Below are positions 1-9,655 of a DNA stretch of 64,000 bases, one piece after another. Position numbers and translations under genes: made by a program. The stretch comes from Moesziomyces globuligerus (Eukaryota; Basidiomycota; Ustilaginomycetes; Ustilaginales; Ustilaginaceae), in contig JARVLF010000015.1 of assembly GCA_030849465.1 (NCBI GenBank), forward strand, positions 62,001 to 126,000. The letters run 5' to 3'. How positions within the stretch are numbered: position 1 is the first letter of the stretch; each line of letters opens with the position of its first letter. Under the pieces are notes generated by a model, which saw only the letters and a list, made by a program, of their open reading frames with translations, did not search any database and was not told the origin of the DNA.

Positions 1-1576
1 ACGACGCCGCCTCATCGTCGTCGTCGTCATCATCGTCATCATCGTCGTCGTCCGCGTCGTTGCTACGCGCATTGCTGCCCGCGCCGGAGCGGGCCAGTCT
101 CTCGTCGTCGTTCCGCGACGCCACGGTCGTGAAGCGCGTGAGGCCGGGAACGGGCGACGCACGTGCCTTGAACCACCCGGCATCGCTGTGCAGCTGTGCT
201 GCCAAGCTGCTGTACTGCGGGTCCTCAACGTCGTCCTGGTTGACAAAGGCCGGCAAACGGCCGCCATACTCGTCGAGCAGGCCCTCGAGCTCCTTCTGCT
301 TGTGAGCGAGCTCGCAGAAGAGGAGCCAGCTGCAGGTGGACCACTTCTGCTCGTCCATGACGTCGTCGTCGTGATCCTCGATGATGCCTGTCTTGCTGAG
401 CACCCACTGCATGTCGTCCTCGACGAGCTGGCGCGCGGCGCGCAGCATGTCCTTGCGCCGCGCCACCTTATTGAGCAGGCCAAGGCGGCCGCCGCAGATC
501 TCGTACACCTCCTGCAGCACGCGCTGGTCCTGCGACGACGGCTTTTCGCCCCAGTACTGCTTGCGGCATCCGCGCAGCACGTTGATCGACTGGCGTCGCG
601 ACAGGTCGCGGAAGGACAGCGTGTCCATGCGATTCGAGGCCTTGCGTAGCACGTCGTAGACCCAGTAGTCGGCCGTGGTGAAGACAAACGTCGCCGTGCC
701 CGCCGAGGCCCACTTTTCGGCGCGCTGCTGGAAGATGTGGAGAAGCTTGGTGCCCTCTTCATCGCGCGGCAGAAGGTGTGCGCTGTTCATGACGATAATC
801 GCCGGCTTGCCCGTCTTCTGCTTGCGCGTGATGAGCGCCTTTTCAAGCTTGTGCAGCGCGCGCTCAAGCTGCTGGTAGTAGGACATGCCCGACAGATCCG
901 AGAGGCCAAGCAGGTTGCCGAGGTAATCGCGGTTGTTGCTAAAGTTGATCGATTCCGAGAAACGGTCTACGACGATGGTCGGGTCGAGGTGAGCATCGAA
1001 GAAGGCGCAACCGTCGGCATCGATCTCGGCCATGGCTTCGATGATGGACGTCGCCTTGCCCGAGCCCTTGCTGCCCATGACGAGGAAGTAGCGTCCGGCC
1101 TCCTTGCCCGAAACGATGCTGCGGATCATCTCGTCCTCGGGCCGCGGCGGGTCGATGCGCACGTGTGCCAGCTGGTCGCCGCTCTTGGCAAGTGCTAGGA
1201 CAGGATCGTAGCCCGGATCGAAGGCGGCCTCCATCTTCCGGAGCACGTGGCGCTTGTACCACGAGTGGTAGACCATCGCCGCGCCACCGAGGAGCAGAAC
1301 GCCCACGGACGCGCCCATGGCTGTCTCCCAGCCCGTCGAGTTGAAAAAGCTTCGGAAGCCCTCGCTTGAATCCTTCTCGGACCGACCACCCGAAGACGTC
1401 GATGTTGAAGGTCGTTGCGCTTCCTCCGAGGCATGGCTGCGTGAGGTGGAGAAGCGCTTGGCCGTCGAGGCTGAAGCCACAGGGCGGGCAGTAGCCACCG
1501 CGGCACGCCTGTGCAAAGGCGCCGCGATCCATGGCCGCGCAGACGCAGACACGACAGTCCTGGGGATCAGCACCAT
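1..1576 (-). CDS. Mitochondrial AAA-type P-loop ATPase, fungal family (partial, C-terminus beyond window)
   Basis: The reading frame runs open from an ATG at 1576 (minus) through base 1, so the C-terminus lies outside the window; at least 525 residues are present. Residues 1-60 are rich in Arg, Ala, Ser and Thr with almost no acidic residues (starts MVLIPRTVVSASARPW), as in a mitochondrial presequence. A hydrophobic segment follows at about 87-105 (MGASVGVLLLGGAAMVYH), then a basic stretch and the P-loop GSKGSGKA at 168-175. The position expected for Walker B reads AIIVMNSAHLL, with Asn where Asp is usual. The visible end is a run of about 13 Asp residues. Single-pass inner-membrane ATPases of this layout (presequence, TM, P-loop domain, often a C-terminal winged helix) are widespread in fungi but poorly characterised. 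The substrate is unknown. It is divergently oriented to the TMA20 gene with 352 bp between starts. The family assignment is moderately sure; the mitochondrial location is inferred. Confidence 0.7.
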   Translation of the reverse strand, partial: MVLIPRTVVSASARPWIAAPLHRRAAVATARPVASASTAKRFSTSRSHASEEAQRPSTSTSSGGRSEKDSSEGFRSFFNSTGWETAMGASVGVLLLGGAAMVYHSWYKRHVLRKMEAAFDPGYDPVLALAKSGDQLAHVRIDPPRPEDEMIRSIVSGKEAGRYFLVMGSKGSGKATSIIEAMAEIDADGCAFFDAHLDPTIVVDRFSESINFSNNRDYLGNLLGLSDLSGMSYYQQLERALHKLEKALITRKQKTGKPAIIVMNSAHLLPRDEEGTKLLHIFQQRAEKWASAGTATFVFTTADYWVYDVLRKASNRMDTLSFRDLSRRQSINVLRGCRKQYWGEKPSSQDQRVLQEVYEICGGRLGLLNKVARRKDMLRAARQLVEDDMQWVLSKTGIIEDHDDDVMDEQKWSTCSWLLFCELAHKQKELEGLLDEYGGRLPAFVNQDDVEDPQYSSLAAQLHSDAGWFKARASPVPGLTRFTTVASRNDDERLARSGAGSNARSNDADDDDDDDDDDDDDEAAS

Positions 1577-1928
1577 CTTGTTCTCCGGAAGTGCAGGTTC
1601 GACGTATGACGTGCGAGGCGAGGCGAGGCGAGGCGAGGCGAGGTGATGGTCGGAAGGAGGAGCACGTTGGAGCCAGCGAGTCGCTTCGTTGGTCAGGCTT
1701 GGCATCGGATGTTCTAAAAGTGTCGTCAACGCCGCGCATCGATCGGGGTTGCAGTCTGTGCACGGCCACGCATGATTCGGATTCCAAGATGTTAGGCCGA
1801 TTCGCGCCGAGTGTCGCTTCCGACTCCCGAGCCGAGGCGTCGAAAGTGACGAGGGTTTCAGTGACCCTTCAACCGCACGTTCAGCAGTGGGACATCTGCC
1901 TACCATCATACGTCGGGCCGCTGCCACC
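1577..1928. other. Bidirectional intergenic region (352 bp) with pentamer repeat
   Basis: Lies between the divergent starts of the AAA ATPase gene and TMA20, so it must hold both promoters. Contains six perfect tandem copies of GCGAG at 1613-1642. No TATA box is evident. Confidence 0.7.
1613..1642. repeat. GCGAG pentanucleotide tandem repeat, 6 copies
   Basis: Six uninterrupted copies of GCGAG read directly from the sequence. They lie just upstream of the AAA ATPase start and within a shared promoter region. Function unknown. Confidence 0.9.
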
Positions 1929-2705
1929 ATGTCGCTCTTCAAAAAGTTCGAGCCCAAGCCCGATCTGGGACCCGCGACGGCGCTCAAGTCGTCTGTGCGC
2001 AGGGTCATCCGCCAGAAGCTCTGCGAGCAGTACCCTGTGCTCGCCGCCGACGAGGGGGCGCTCCTCGAGGCAGCCTGGCCCAACAAGGCCTCGGTCACCA
2101 CGGTCAAGTTTGCGCGCGAACACGTGCAGATGCTCATCGCCGACAAGCAGGTCCTCTTCTTCCAGCACTACGACGACTGGTATCTTCCCAGCCTTCGTCT
2201 CCTTCATAAGTGTAGGTTCAGCCCTTCCCCTCCCGCCAACTCGCTTGGCGTGCGCAGCCAGCTAACTTGCCGAGTCTCTCCCCCCTTTTTTGTGGATCGA
2301 ACAGTCCCCGACATGCTTCCATCCGTGCAGGTTGATCGTGGAGCCATCAAGTTTGTGCTCTCGGGCGCCAACGTCATGTCGCCCGGCCTGGTGAGCGCGG
2401 GAGGCAAGCTGCCAGACCCGTCCAAGGGCGAGCAGCCCGTCAAGGAGGGCCAGTGTGTCGCCATTCGTGCACAGGGCAAGGACGAGATCCTCGCCGTCGG
2501 CGTCATGAAGATGGACTCGGAAGAAGTTCGCAAGACGGGCAAGGGCATCGCGATAGAAAACATCCACTACCTCGGAGGTGAGCTGCCCCATGCTTGGTTC
2601 ATGCACACTGTTGCGATGTTGCGCATTCTGACCATCTCTACTACTTCTCTGCCCATCCTCCTCACAGACGACCTGTGGCTCACGCTGTCCAAGGGCGGCA
2701 TCTAG
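1929..2705 (+). CDS. TMA20: Tma20/MCT-1 translation factor (PUA domain)
   Basis: Three exons, 1929-2211, 2305-2577 and 2668-2705, joined by GT...AG introns of 93 and 90 nt, give 197 residues. The product starts MSLFKKFEPKPDLG and contains the MCT-1 signature segments (LLFFQHYDDWYLPSLRLLHK, VDRGAIKFVLSGANVMSPGL, GVMKMDSEE, GIAIENIHYL), i.e. an N-terminal pre-PUA domain and a C-terminal PUA domain. Tma20/MCT-1 pairs with Tma22/DENR on the 40S ribosome and acts in recycling and reinitiation in the cytosol. The start at 1929 (context gccaccATGt) matches the family N-terminus; an ORF extension to 1887 does not. Splice sites were chosen because they restore the family alignment. The length fits the family (about 180 residues). 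The identification is secure. Confidence 0.95.
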   Translation: MSLFKKFEPKPDLGPATALKSSVRRVIRQKLCEQYPVLAADEGALLEAAWPNKASVTTVKFAREHVQMLIADKQVLFFQHYDDWYLPSLRLLHKCRFSPSPPANSLGVRSQLTCRVSPPFFVDRTVPDMLPSVQVDRGAIKFVLSGANVMSPGLVSAGGKLPDPSKGEQPVKEGQCVAIRAQGKDEILAVGVMKMDSEEVRKTGKGIAIENIHYLGGELPHAWFMHTVAMLRILTISTTSLPILLTDDLWLTLSKGGI

Positions 2706-3117
2706 TCACACGCACTCGACTCCTCCCGTTCCCTCCTGCTATGCATTCGACCACCCCAGTGAAGGCATTCAAAATCACACACACATTGACGAACCGCCAG
2801 GCTTGAGCACTTGGGATCGGGAGCCGCCTCTTCTGTCTGCATCATTTCGGGTGGCCTAGCATCCGGGCTGCTGGCATTGATTGCGTTGCCTGTGTGAGCT
2901 GTGCGTGCGGGGCCATGTTTTAGCGATGCTGGGTTGATTGAGCTGCCTGCCTCCACTCAGCTGCCTTCTTTTTTTTAAAAAAAGTTCTTTTCTTTCCTTT
3001 TTTTGATTGCCAATTTCTTCTGAAGCGCTCAGACAGGTAGTCATCGAGTGCGAATGTGCTTAGACCATCCCTTGCCTTACTCCACGAACCCGTTCATCCT
3101 CATCGGCAGCACTCACG
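2706..3117. other. Intergenic region, TMA20 3' side / NDUFAF6-like promoter
   Basis: 412 bp between two plus-strand genes. Contains a T-rich tract with an A7 run at about 2968-3005, possibly the TMA20 3' end or a promoter pyrimidine tract. No gene seen. Confidence 0.6.
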
Positions 3118-4337
3118 ATGGCAAGCACATCAGCACGCTCAGCGGCTACGCTGGCTCGATCGTCAGCATCTGGACAGTCGATATCCCTCGCGGCTTCGCT
3201 GGCCACCGTCGGCACTTCTAGCAGCGTCCGGCTTGCACCAACACTGGCCTCGTCGCGATCGGCTTCTACCAGCGCCGTGGCTAGGGCACAGGAACGCACC
3301 GCGCCGCCGGCATCGACGCAACTGTCTCCGTTGCAGTCGCCGCGCGAATATCTTGTGCAAGAACTCGCAAAGCGCGACCACGCCTCGTACCTAGCCCATC
3401 ATTTCTATCCCAAACACCTCCAGACCCACTTCGCGGCCATCCGAACATTCAACGTCGAGATCGCCGCACTCAAGGACACGGTGTCCAATGAACTGCTCGG
3501 ACGCATGCGCATGGGCTGGTGGAGAGATGCCATCGAAGGCGCTCACCAGGTATGTACTTGATCAGATCCCGCAAGAGAGTCGCTGACGTGCGTGCTGAAC
3601 ACCTGTGCGAAATCCGTTCGTTCGAGCAGAACCGTCCTGCCAAACATCCGGTTGTGCTGGCACTGCGCGACGCATTCCACGACCCTGCTGTGCGCGACAA
3701 TGCAGCGGGCGGGCTGGTGCTCGACCACTTTCTGCGCATCATCGAGGTGCGCGAGGCGGACTTGGCCGACGACTTCCAAGCACCTTCGTTGGACTCGCTC
3801 GAAGCGTATGCGGAAAGCACGTCGTCGCGCCTACACTACCTCTCGCTCAACCTGCTCGGCGTGCGCAGCGATGCGACCGACGAGCTCTTCTCGCATCTCG
3901 GCAAGGTGGCCGGCCTGAGCCTGGCCATCTCGAGCATCCCGTACCACTCGCATCCTCCGCCGCACATGCGCAACTCGATCACCAAGGGATCGCGCAAGCT
4001 CTTGCTGCCGCGCGAATTCGTGCTGCAGCACAACGTCGTCGAAGAAGACGTCTTCCGCAACGGACCCAATGCTCACGGCTTCCGCGATGCCGTCTTTGCC
4101 CTGGCGACGCGTGCCAACGACTACCTCATCACCGCACGCAAGATCATCAAGGACGAATTCGGCGGTCGCGCGCCCAGCGCCGTCGTGCCGCCACTCGTCG
4201 GCCTTGTGCCCGCCAGGTCCTACCTCGAACGCCTGGAAAAGGCCGACTTCAACCCCTACGACGCCTCGCTTCAGTCTGGCAAACACTGGAGACTCCCATG
4301 GGACATGTGGAGGACAAGCAGAAAACGCAACATCTGA
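3118..4337 (+). CDS. NDUFAF6-like squalene/phytoene synthase-fold protein, complex I assembly factor
   Basis: Two exons, 3118-3549 and 3630-4337 (80-nt intron, gtatgt...cag), encode 379 residues. The first 60 residues are Ser/Ala/Arg-rich without a hydrophobic core, consistent with a mitochondrial presequence. From about residue 77 the protein follows the squalene/phytoene synthase fold as in NDUFAF6 (segments YLAHHFYPKHLQTHFAAIRT, LGRMRMGWWRDAI, HYLSLNLLGVRS, HLGKVAGLSLAI, LLPREFVLQHNV). The Asp-rich motifs of true prenyl synthases are not evident, as in NDUFAF6, so an assembly or scaffold role in respiratory complex I is more likely than terpene synthesis. The N-terminal start is the first ATG of the open frame. 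Family assignment is strong; the function is inferred from animal homologues. Confidence 0.88.
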
Positions 4338-4516
4338 TTGATTGCGACTCCCAGCACGACTGTACTTTTACTTTTGGCTTTTGTATTTGGACAGTGAATC
4401 TCGCACTTCCTTGTTTCGTGCGCTCGCCGATGCGGATGGCGACAATGCTTTATGGAGCCAAAGATCTGGACGAGGGCGAAGGAAGTTTGAAGGACACCGG
4501 AGCAATGGACACTGTC

Positions 4517-5453
4517 TCACTGCTGCTTCTTTGCGGCGATCTGCTGGGTCAGTTTGTCGCCCCAGAAGCCCTTTCCGATGGTCTTGCGGCGCTGCTTGAT
4601 CATGTAGGTGTACATGACGTAGAGTCCGGGCCACCAGATGGCAAAGAGACCGGCGAAGACGTAGGCGCGCAGGTCCCAAGCGGCAGGCTTGGTCAAGGGC
4701 GAGCTGTTGGGCAGAGTGGCGAGGATGCACATGGCCTCGGACACCGCGCCGATCGGGTAGAGCACGAAGAAGGTGGTGTATCTGCGGGAGGCAAGACGGA
4801 GCGGGTCAGCACGACTGAGCACGGCGGGCTGGAATCGAAGCAGAGGGAACTTACCGAGCCCAGAGCAGACCGGGACCATCGGAGCCGAGGAGCTGGTTGG
4901 CGTAGAAGGGGTAGCGGATGCACTCGGTGATGGCCCAGGCGAGCACCATGGAAGCGTAGAAGGGGCTCGACCACGCCTGCGAGTAGCGCTCGCTGACAGC
5001 CCAGACCATGAAGAGGCGCGAGGCGACCTGAATGGCGGTGGTGACGACGGGACTCCTGACCCAGCCGATAGCCGCATGCACGACCTCAAGGATGGCAAGC
5101 GACTGCACCAGCGCGACGACGGAGCCGACAAAGGTGTGCGAGTTGGAGGCACGCTCGAGCAGCCCGGCGATGGGCTCGGGGACGAGGTGCGAGTACGACT
5201 TGACGATGCCGATCTTGACGAGGCGGAAGCGCGAGAGCAGATCAGCGGCAAACTTGACGGGCGGCGAGAAGGGCTGCGGGCCCATGGCGAGGTGCTTGAC
5301 CAGCGTGGACAACACAATGACCCAGCCGAAGAAGGAGACAAAGTTGAAGAGCACCAGGTAGTAGCGGATGGCGGCGGGCGGGCCGCGCTTGGCGGGCTTG
5401 CCCGGCTTGGCAGCAGCGGGCGCCTTCTTAGATTTGGGCGGCATGTCGTCCAT
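4517..5453 (-). CDS. PHS1: Very-long-chain (3R)-3-hydroxyacyl-CoA dehydratase (PHS1/HACD/PTPLA)
   Basis: Two exons on the minus strand, 4855-5453 and 4517-4781 (73-nt intron, gtaagt...cag), encode 287 residues. A Lys/Pro/Ala-rich cytosolic N-terminus (MDDMPPKSKKAP) is followed by about six hydrophobic segments. The catalytic Tyr and Glu of the family lie in YPIGAVSE, Tyr208 and Glu215, just after the splice junction; flanking motifs ITECIRYPFYANQLL and RYTTFFVLYP are typical. The enzyme removes water from 3-hydroxyacyl-CoA, the third step of very-long-chain fatty-acid elongation, in the ER membrane. The C-terminus ends in a Lys-rich tail (AAKKQQ), which may act as an ER-retrieval signal. The gene converges with the NDUFAF6-like gene (179 bp between stops) and diverges from the PAQR gene. 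Confidence 0.93.
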
Positions 5454-6394
5454 GGGTCCTGGTGGGAGAGAACGATGTGATCGTAAGGATGAGGGATAGG
5501 AAGGATGAAGGAAGTCCGCGCTTGGCGTCGCGTGTTAGCGGATGCGGATGCGGATGCGGATGCGGATCAACCGACCTTCCGCCCGCCCAAAAAAAGGCGG
5601 GCGATCCGCGTACCGGCACGCCCGGACGTGTTGTTTGACGCCAGTGCACGCTACCGAGCCCGATACTTGGTCGCGGAAGTTATGATCTCCCGATCTGTCC
5701 CGCACGAGTCGCAAGGCTACGTGCTCTGGGCTCACTTTTTTTTCGAATTCCGGTTTGGAACTTTCCGGCTGCAGGCACTGCATCAAGCAGCGCCCGTTTT
5801 CAGCCACGGCAGCCAGGCAGCAGCCGGCTCGGTTGGTGTTGACTGACGTAGGGCTTCGAGCCAGGCGGAGTTGTGGCGGGAAACGCCGATACTGTGCAGT
5901 ACCAGCCGCCCTCTTGCACCAACAGACGGCCTGAGCCATGAGCCAAGAGAGCCAAGAGATGGCGCTGTGCCGCTTCAGGGTGGATTGACTGATACAGGCA
6001 GATCTGCAGTTGCCGAACAGCGCTGGGCCGGTCCCTTCCCCACCCTTTTGCCCGGCGTCCACGTTTTTGGAGACCCGCAAGCTGTCCTTGCCTATCAGCC
6101 ACCTTGATCGTCGCACGGCACCACCATCACACACCCTGTTCCGATCCGTCACCCTCGCACATCCATCTTCAGCGCACATTATAACAAACTCCTCTGCGCT
6201 CAGCAACAGCTGCAGCTGCTTCAGTCGCCCCCGACAACCCAGAAGCCGGATCGCACATACTTATCTACGATGCCCCTTTAAAGCACCAACTCTGGTACAA
6301 TCACAGGGCGCCCTCATCGTCTTCCTGCATCCAGACATTTCAACCTCTCTCTCGCATTCATAGAATCTCAGACTCGTCCACCACCTCTACGACC
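5454..6394. other. Divergent intergenic region with hexamer repeat
   Basis: 941 bp separate the PHS1 and PAQR starts. It holds six GCGGAT copies at 5538-5573 and otherwise no gene that I can support; open frames here have no recognisable motif. Confidence 0.6.
5538..5573. repeat. GCGGAT hexanucleotide tandem repeat, 6 copies
   Basis: Six perfect tandem copies, read directly. It lies about 85-120 bp upstream of the PHS1 start codon, so repeat-number changes could alter that promoter or 5' UTR. Confidence 0.9.
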
Positions 6395-8674
6395 ATGCCT
6401 GCTCGACGGCCCTCACTGAGCACGTCGCGGTCGACGCCGCTGCCGCAGAGCTCGACATCGAAGCGCCCTGTGGTCGATCGGATAGACCCGGCCTCGGATG
6501 CGCCGACCCGACCCTTCAATGTGCGTCGCCGTGTGAGACGAGCTTCGCAACCTATCGAACCTTCGCGGCCTTCGCTGCGCTTCCGAATCAATCCCTTCGC
6601 GGCCGACGATGCGCTCGGCGAAGGTTTCAGCACCACCACCGCCACCGCCACCGACTCCGGCTCTTCCGACGATGAGTGGGACGCCCACTTCCCCGTTCTG
6701 CTCAGTCGGTCGCATCACCAGCCGCTCACCTCGCTCGAGTACCTCGATCTGCCCGCTTCGTTGCCCTACTCGATCGTATCGCTTCGTGCACAACTGCTCT
6801 CCTACCTCACAGAGCTCGAAGTGAGGGCCAAAGCTTTCTACTCGTCCCGCATCTCTCGGACATCCTCCGACCCCGCCTCCGCCTCCGCTCCCGGGACATC
6901 CGACTCGGCGCCGACTGCCGCTGCGTCCAGCCAGGATGCGCAAGCTCCCGATGCGGCCGCGCTCAGCGACGGTCATTCTGCTGCCTTCTTCCAGCAACTC
7001 GAGGCCATGCGCGAAGATCTGCGCAGGCTGGTCGCCTTGCTTCCGACCTACCCAGCGACGGCATCATCCGCCCTCGCCTCTCGATCGCAATCCCTGGCAA
7101 GTGACTGGGAGCGACTCTCTTCGAGCCTCTCATTTCCGATCAGCCTGGGCAATGGTCTGAGAGAACGCCTGCCGGCGGAGCTGCCCTCGATGCCTTCGAT
7201 GCCTTCGTTCCCCCAGCTCGACCTTGACTTTGCGTCGGTGCTGGAACCGCTTTCGTCCCATCTGCCCAGCCAGGCGTATGCGCTTGCTGCCAAGTTGCAA
7301 GCGCGCCTTGAGACGCTGCAGGAGTCGGTGCGAAACATGGCGTGGCGCGATTGCCTGCAGAGCGCCGCAGTTGCCGACGATGATGCGCAAGCGTCGCTCG
7401 CACAGCGCTTCGAGACCAAGCTGATAGACCTGTCGATACGTTCGCGCGCCCGCGCCAACAGTTTCGCCGAGCGAGCTGGTCATGCTGTGCACGAAGCCGA
7501 GGAGAAGCTGTATCAGCTCGCCGTCGAGCTTGCGCGCAACGGGCAGGAGCTCATCAACTACGAGCATCTGCCTGCCTTTTTCCGCAACAACGAGCACATC
7601 TTGTCGGGCTACCGCTTCATCCCCGTCGAAAACTGGCGTGCGCTGGTTCGCAGCACATTCGAGATCCACAACGAGACCGGCAACATCCACACGCACCTGT
7701 GGGGGCTCGCAGCGATCGTGCCGCTCTTCTGGCCGAGCAAGGGGCTGGACGAGCAGACGACACCGATGGACCGACTGGTGCAGACCGTGTATCTGTTGGC
7801 GGCGGCCAAGTGCCTGACGCTGTCGGTCTCCTGGCACGTGATGGCGGGCTGCTCGGACCGCAAGTGGTTCGAGCGCTTTGCGTGCGTCGACTACACGGGC
7901 ATCGCGTGGCTCGTGGCGGCATCGATCTGGACGACGGTGTACAATTGCTTCTACTGCCAGCCGAACCTCGCGCTCTTCTACTCGTTCACCACGCTCGTCG
8001 TGGGTCTGGCGGGCGCGATTCTGCCGTGGGCTGATTGGTTCAACCGACGCGAGAACAAGAACTGGCGCATCGCCGTATTCCTCACCATGTGCTTCACGGC
8101 GCTGGCGCCGTTTTCGCATGCCGCCTTCGAGCACGGCCTGGCCAAGACCATGTCGTTCTTCAGCCCCATCTTTCCCTCGCTCGCCTTCTACGTGGGCGGC
8201 TTGGTCTTCTATGCGACGCAGTTTCCCGAGAGCTGGAAGCCGGGCCGCTTCGATACCTGGGGCCACTCGCATCAGCTGTGGCACATTGGCATTGTGCTCG
8301 CCATCGTCTTCCACTACCGCGCCGCGCTGCTCTTCCACGCGAACCGCTTCGAATTCAGCTGCGCTGTCCCTGGTGCCTCTGTCGCCGCGGGGGCTGTTCC
8401 GGCATCGGCGTCGGACTCGGCGAGCTTGCTGCAGCGTCTGCTCGGTCTGCTGGCGTGGACGCAGCCGCTGAGCGGTCCGGGCAAGGCGGCTGCGACGGTG
8501 ACGCGGCCGATCGACTCGATGTTCGCCAAGGTTGGCGGAATGGAGGGCATCATCGGGCTAGCGCGCGCCGACGACCAGGTACTGCAATGGCGGCGGTTGG
8601 TGGGCAAGGTGGGCAACGGCGCTGTCGGGCGTGGCTGGGATGCGCTGGTGGACTGGGCGCAGAACTTCTGGTGA
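6395..8674 (+). CDS. PAQR/hemolysin-III family membrane receptor with long N-terminal domain (Izh3-like)
   Basis: A single exon of 759 residues. Residues 1 to about 390 are Ser/Ala/Pro-rich and then helical, with Leu- and Gln-rich stretches. The PAQR core begins with INYEHLPAFFRNNEHILSGY and EIHNETGNIHTHLWGL, then SVSWHVMAGCSDRKWFER, VDYTGIAWLV and, near the end, WGHSHQLWHIGIVLAIVFH. These give the His/Asp/Ser set that binds zinc in adiponectin receptors. About seven hydrophobic segments are visible between residues 440 and 670. Yeast Izh proteins of this family act in zinc and sterol homeostasis; animal relatives show ceramidase activity. The large N-terminal extension resembles yeast Izh3 rather than Izh1/2/4. 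The start is the first in-frame ATG. Family assignment is certain; the exact ligand is unknown. Confidence 0.92.
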   Translation: MPARRPSLSTSRSTPLPQSSTSKRPVVDRIDPASDAPTRPFNVRRRVRRASQPIEPSRPSLRFRINPFAADDALGEGFSTTTATATDSGSSDDEWDAHFPVLLSRSHHQPLTSLEYLDLPASLPYSIVSLRAQLLSYLTELEVRAKAFYSSRISRTSSDPASASAPGTSDSAPTAAASSQDAQAPDAAALSDGHSAAFFQQLEAMREDLRRLVALLPTYPATASSALASRSQSLASDWERLSSSLSFPISLGNGLRERLPAELPSMPSMPSFPQLDLDFASVLEPLSSHLPSQAYALAAKLQARLETLQESVRNMAWRDCLQSAAVADDDAQASLAQRFETKLIDLSIRSRARANSFAERAGHAVHEAEEKLYQLAVELARNGQELINYEHLPAFFRNNEHILSGYRFIPVENWRALVRSTFEIHNETGNIHTHLWGLAAIVPLFWPSKGLDEQTTPMDRLVQTVYLLAAAKCLTLSVSWHVMAGCSDRKWFERFACVDYTGIAWLVAASIWTTVYNCFYCQPNLALFYSFTTLVVGLAGAILPWADWFNRRENKNWRIAVFLTMCFTALAPFSHAAFEHGLAKTMSFFSPIFPSLAFYVGGLVFYATQFPESWKPGRFDTWGHSHQLWHIGIVLAIVFHYRAALLFHANRFEFSCAVPGASVAAGAVPASASDSASLLQRLLGLLAWTQPLSGPGKAAATVTRPIDSMFAKVGGMEGIIGLARADDQVLQWRRLVGKVGNGAVGRGWDALVDWAQNFW

Positions 8675-9655
8675 AGCGGTGCCGCCCGTTTGCCGGCATG
8701 TGATGTCGATATTGTGCCTTGGTCCGAATCTCATTCTTTGTTTCTCTCTTCTGATGATGATGATGCCGGGTGTTGAGCTCGAGTCTGGGCCGGGAGCGGG
8801 AGAAGCGGCAAGTTACGAGGCTCGACTTTGTCAAAGCGTGTGAGCCTCATGTCATGTACGGTTGATTTTTTATTTATTTTGTCCTTTATTTTGTTTAAAT
8901 TTAGACTTCAAAATTGGACGCAGGTGGTTGGCTGGATGCCGGGCTGCGGTGTGGAGCGAGGCGTGTGTGCGGGGGAGGGGCGCTTGCGGCGTCGTCCAGA
9001 CGGCGCTTCATTACGAAGTGGGATTCGCGTAAACGCACCCCACCGTTCTAACGCTTGGCTTCGACGAGGCCAATTGGCGCCCTCCTGCTTCGCCACACCT
9101 GGTGAGCACACAGCGGTCCCACAGCGGTAGATGGTGCGAGATGAGTTTTTGGCACTGACCAGGCTTGTGTCTTAGAAAAGGAGACAGCGTGCTAGAAAGG
9201 CGGTTGGGCTCGACCGAGGTCGGAGCGGCAAGAAGCGGTGACAAGCTGAGCGCAAGGGCGCCCGATGTGGGCTTCGGATACCACGGTCGAAAAAAAACGT
9301 CGCTCCCTGGCTGCACCGCAACGCCCTCTCCTGGTCGGGCCAACCATTTGCGGGGCACAGCGAAAAGGAAGCCGCCATCGGCTCTGCTCGTCTGCATCGC
9401 TCGTCTGACCGTTGCCGTGACATCCTGGCTCGTCGCGCGCCCCGCCCCGCCTCGCCGCCTCGTCCGTCTGTGCGCATCGCCCTCCTCCGTCTTGCCTGTG
9501 TCCGGACCCGGAGTGCCCAGTCCCCGCGTTTCGTCCGTCCGTGACAAACATACAAATACCCAAGGCCTCCTCATCGGCGTCGTTAACCCATCCCTTATCC
9601 GCAACCACGCTCTGCGCATCCTTCGATATCAATCCCCCGACACTGTCGTCCAGCC
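8675..9655. other. Intergenic region between PAQR and P450 genes
   Basis: 981 bp. An AT-rich block at about 8864-8903, unusual for this GC-rich window, probably marks the PAQR transcript 3' end. The remainder should contain the P450 promoter; no gene is supported. Confidence 0.6.

Noticed and set aside
3118..4337. Phytoene/squalene synthase for terpene or carotenoid synthesis
   Set aside because: The Asp-rich catalytic motifs are missing and a mitochondrial presequence is present; NDUFAF6 fits better.
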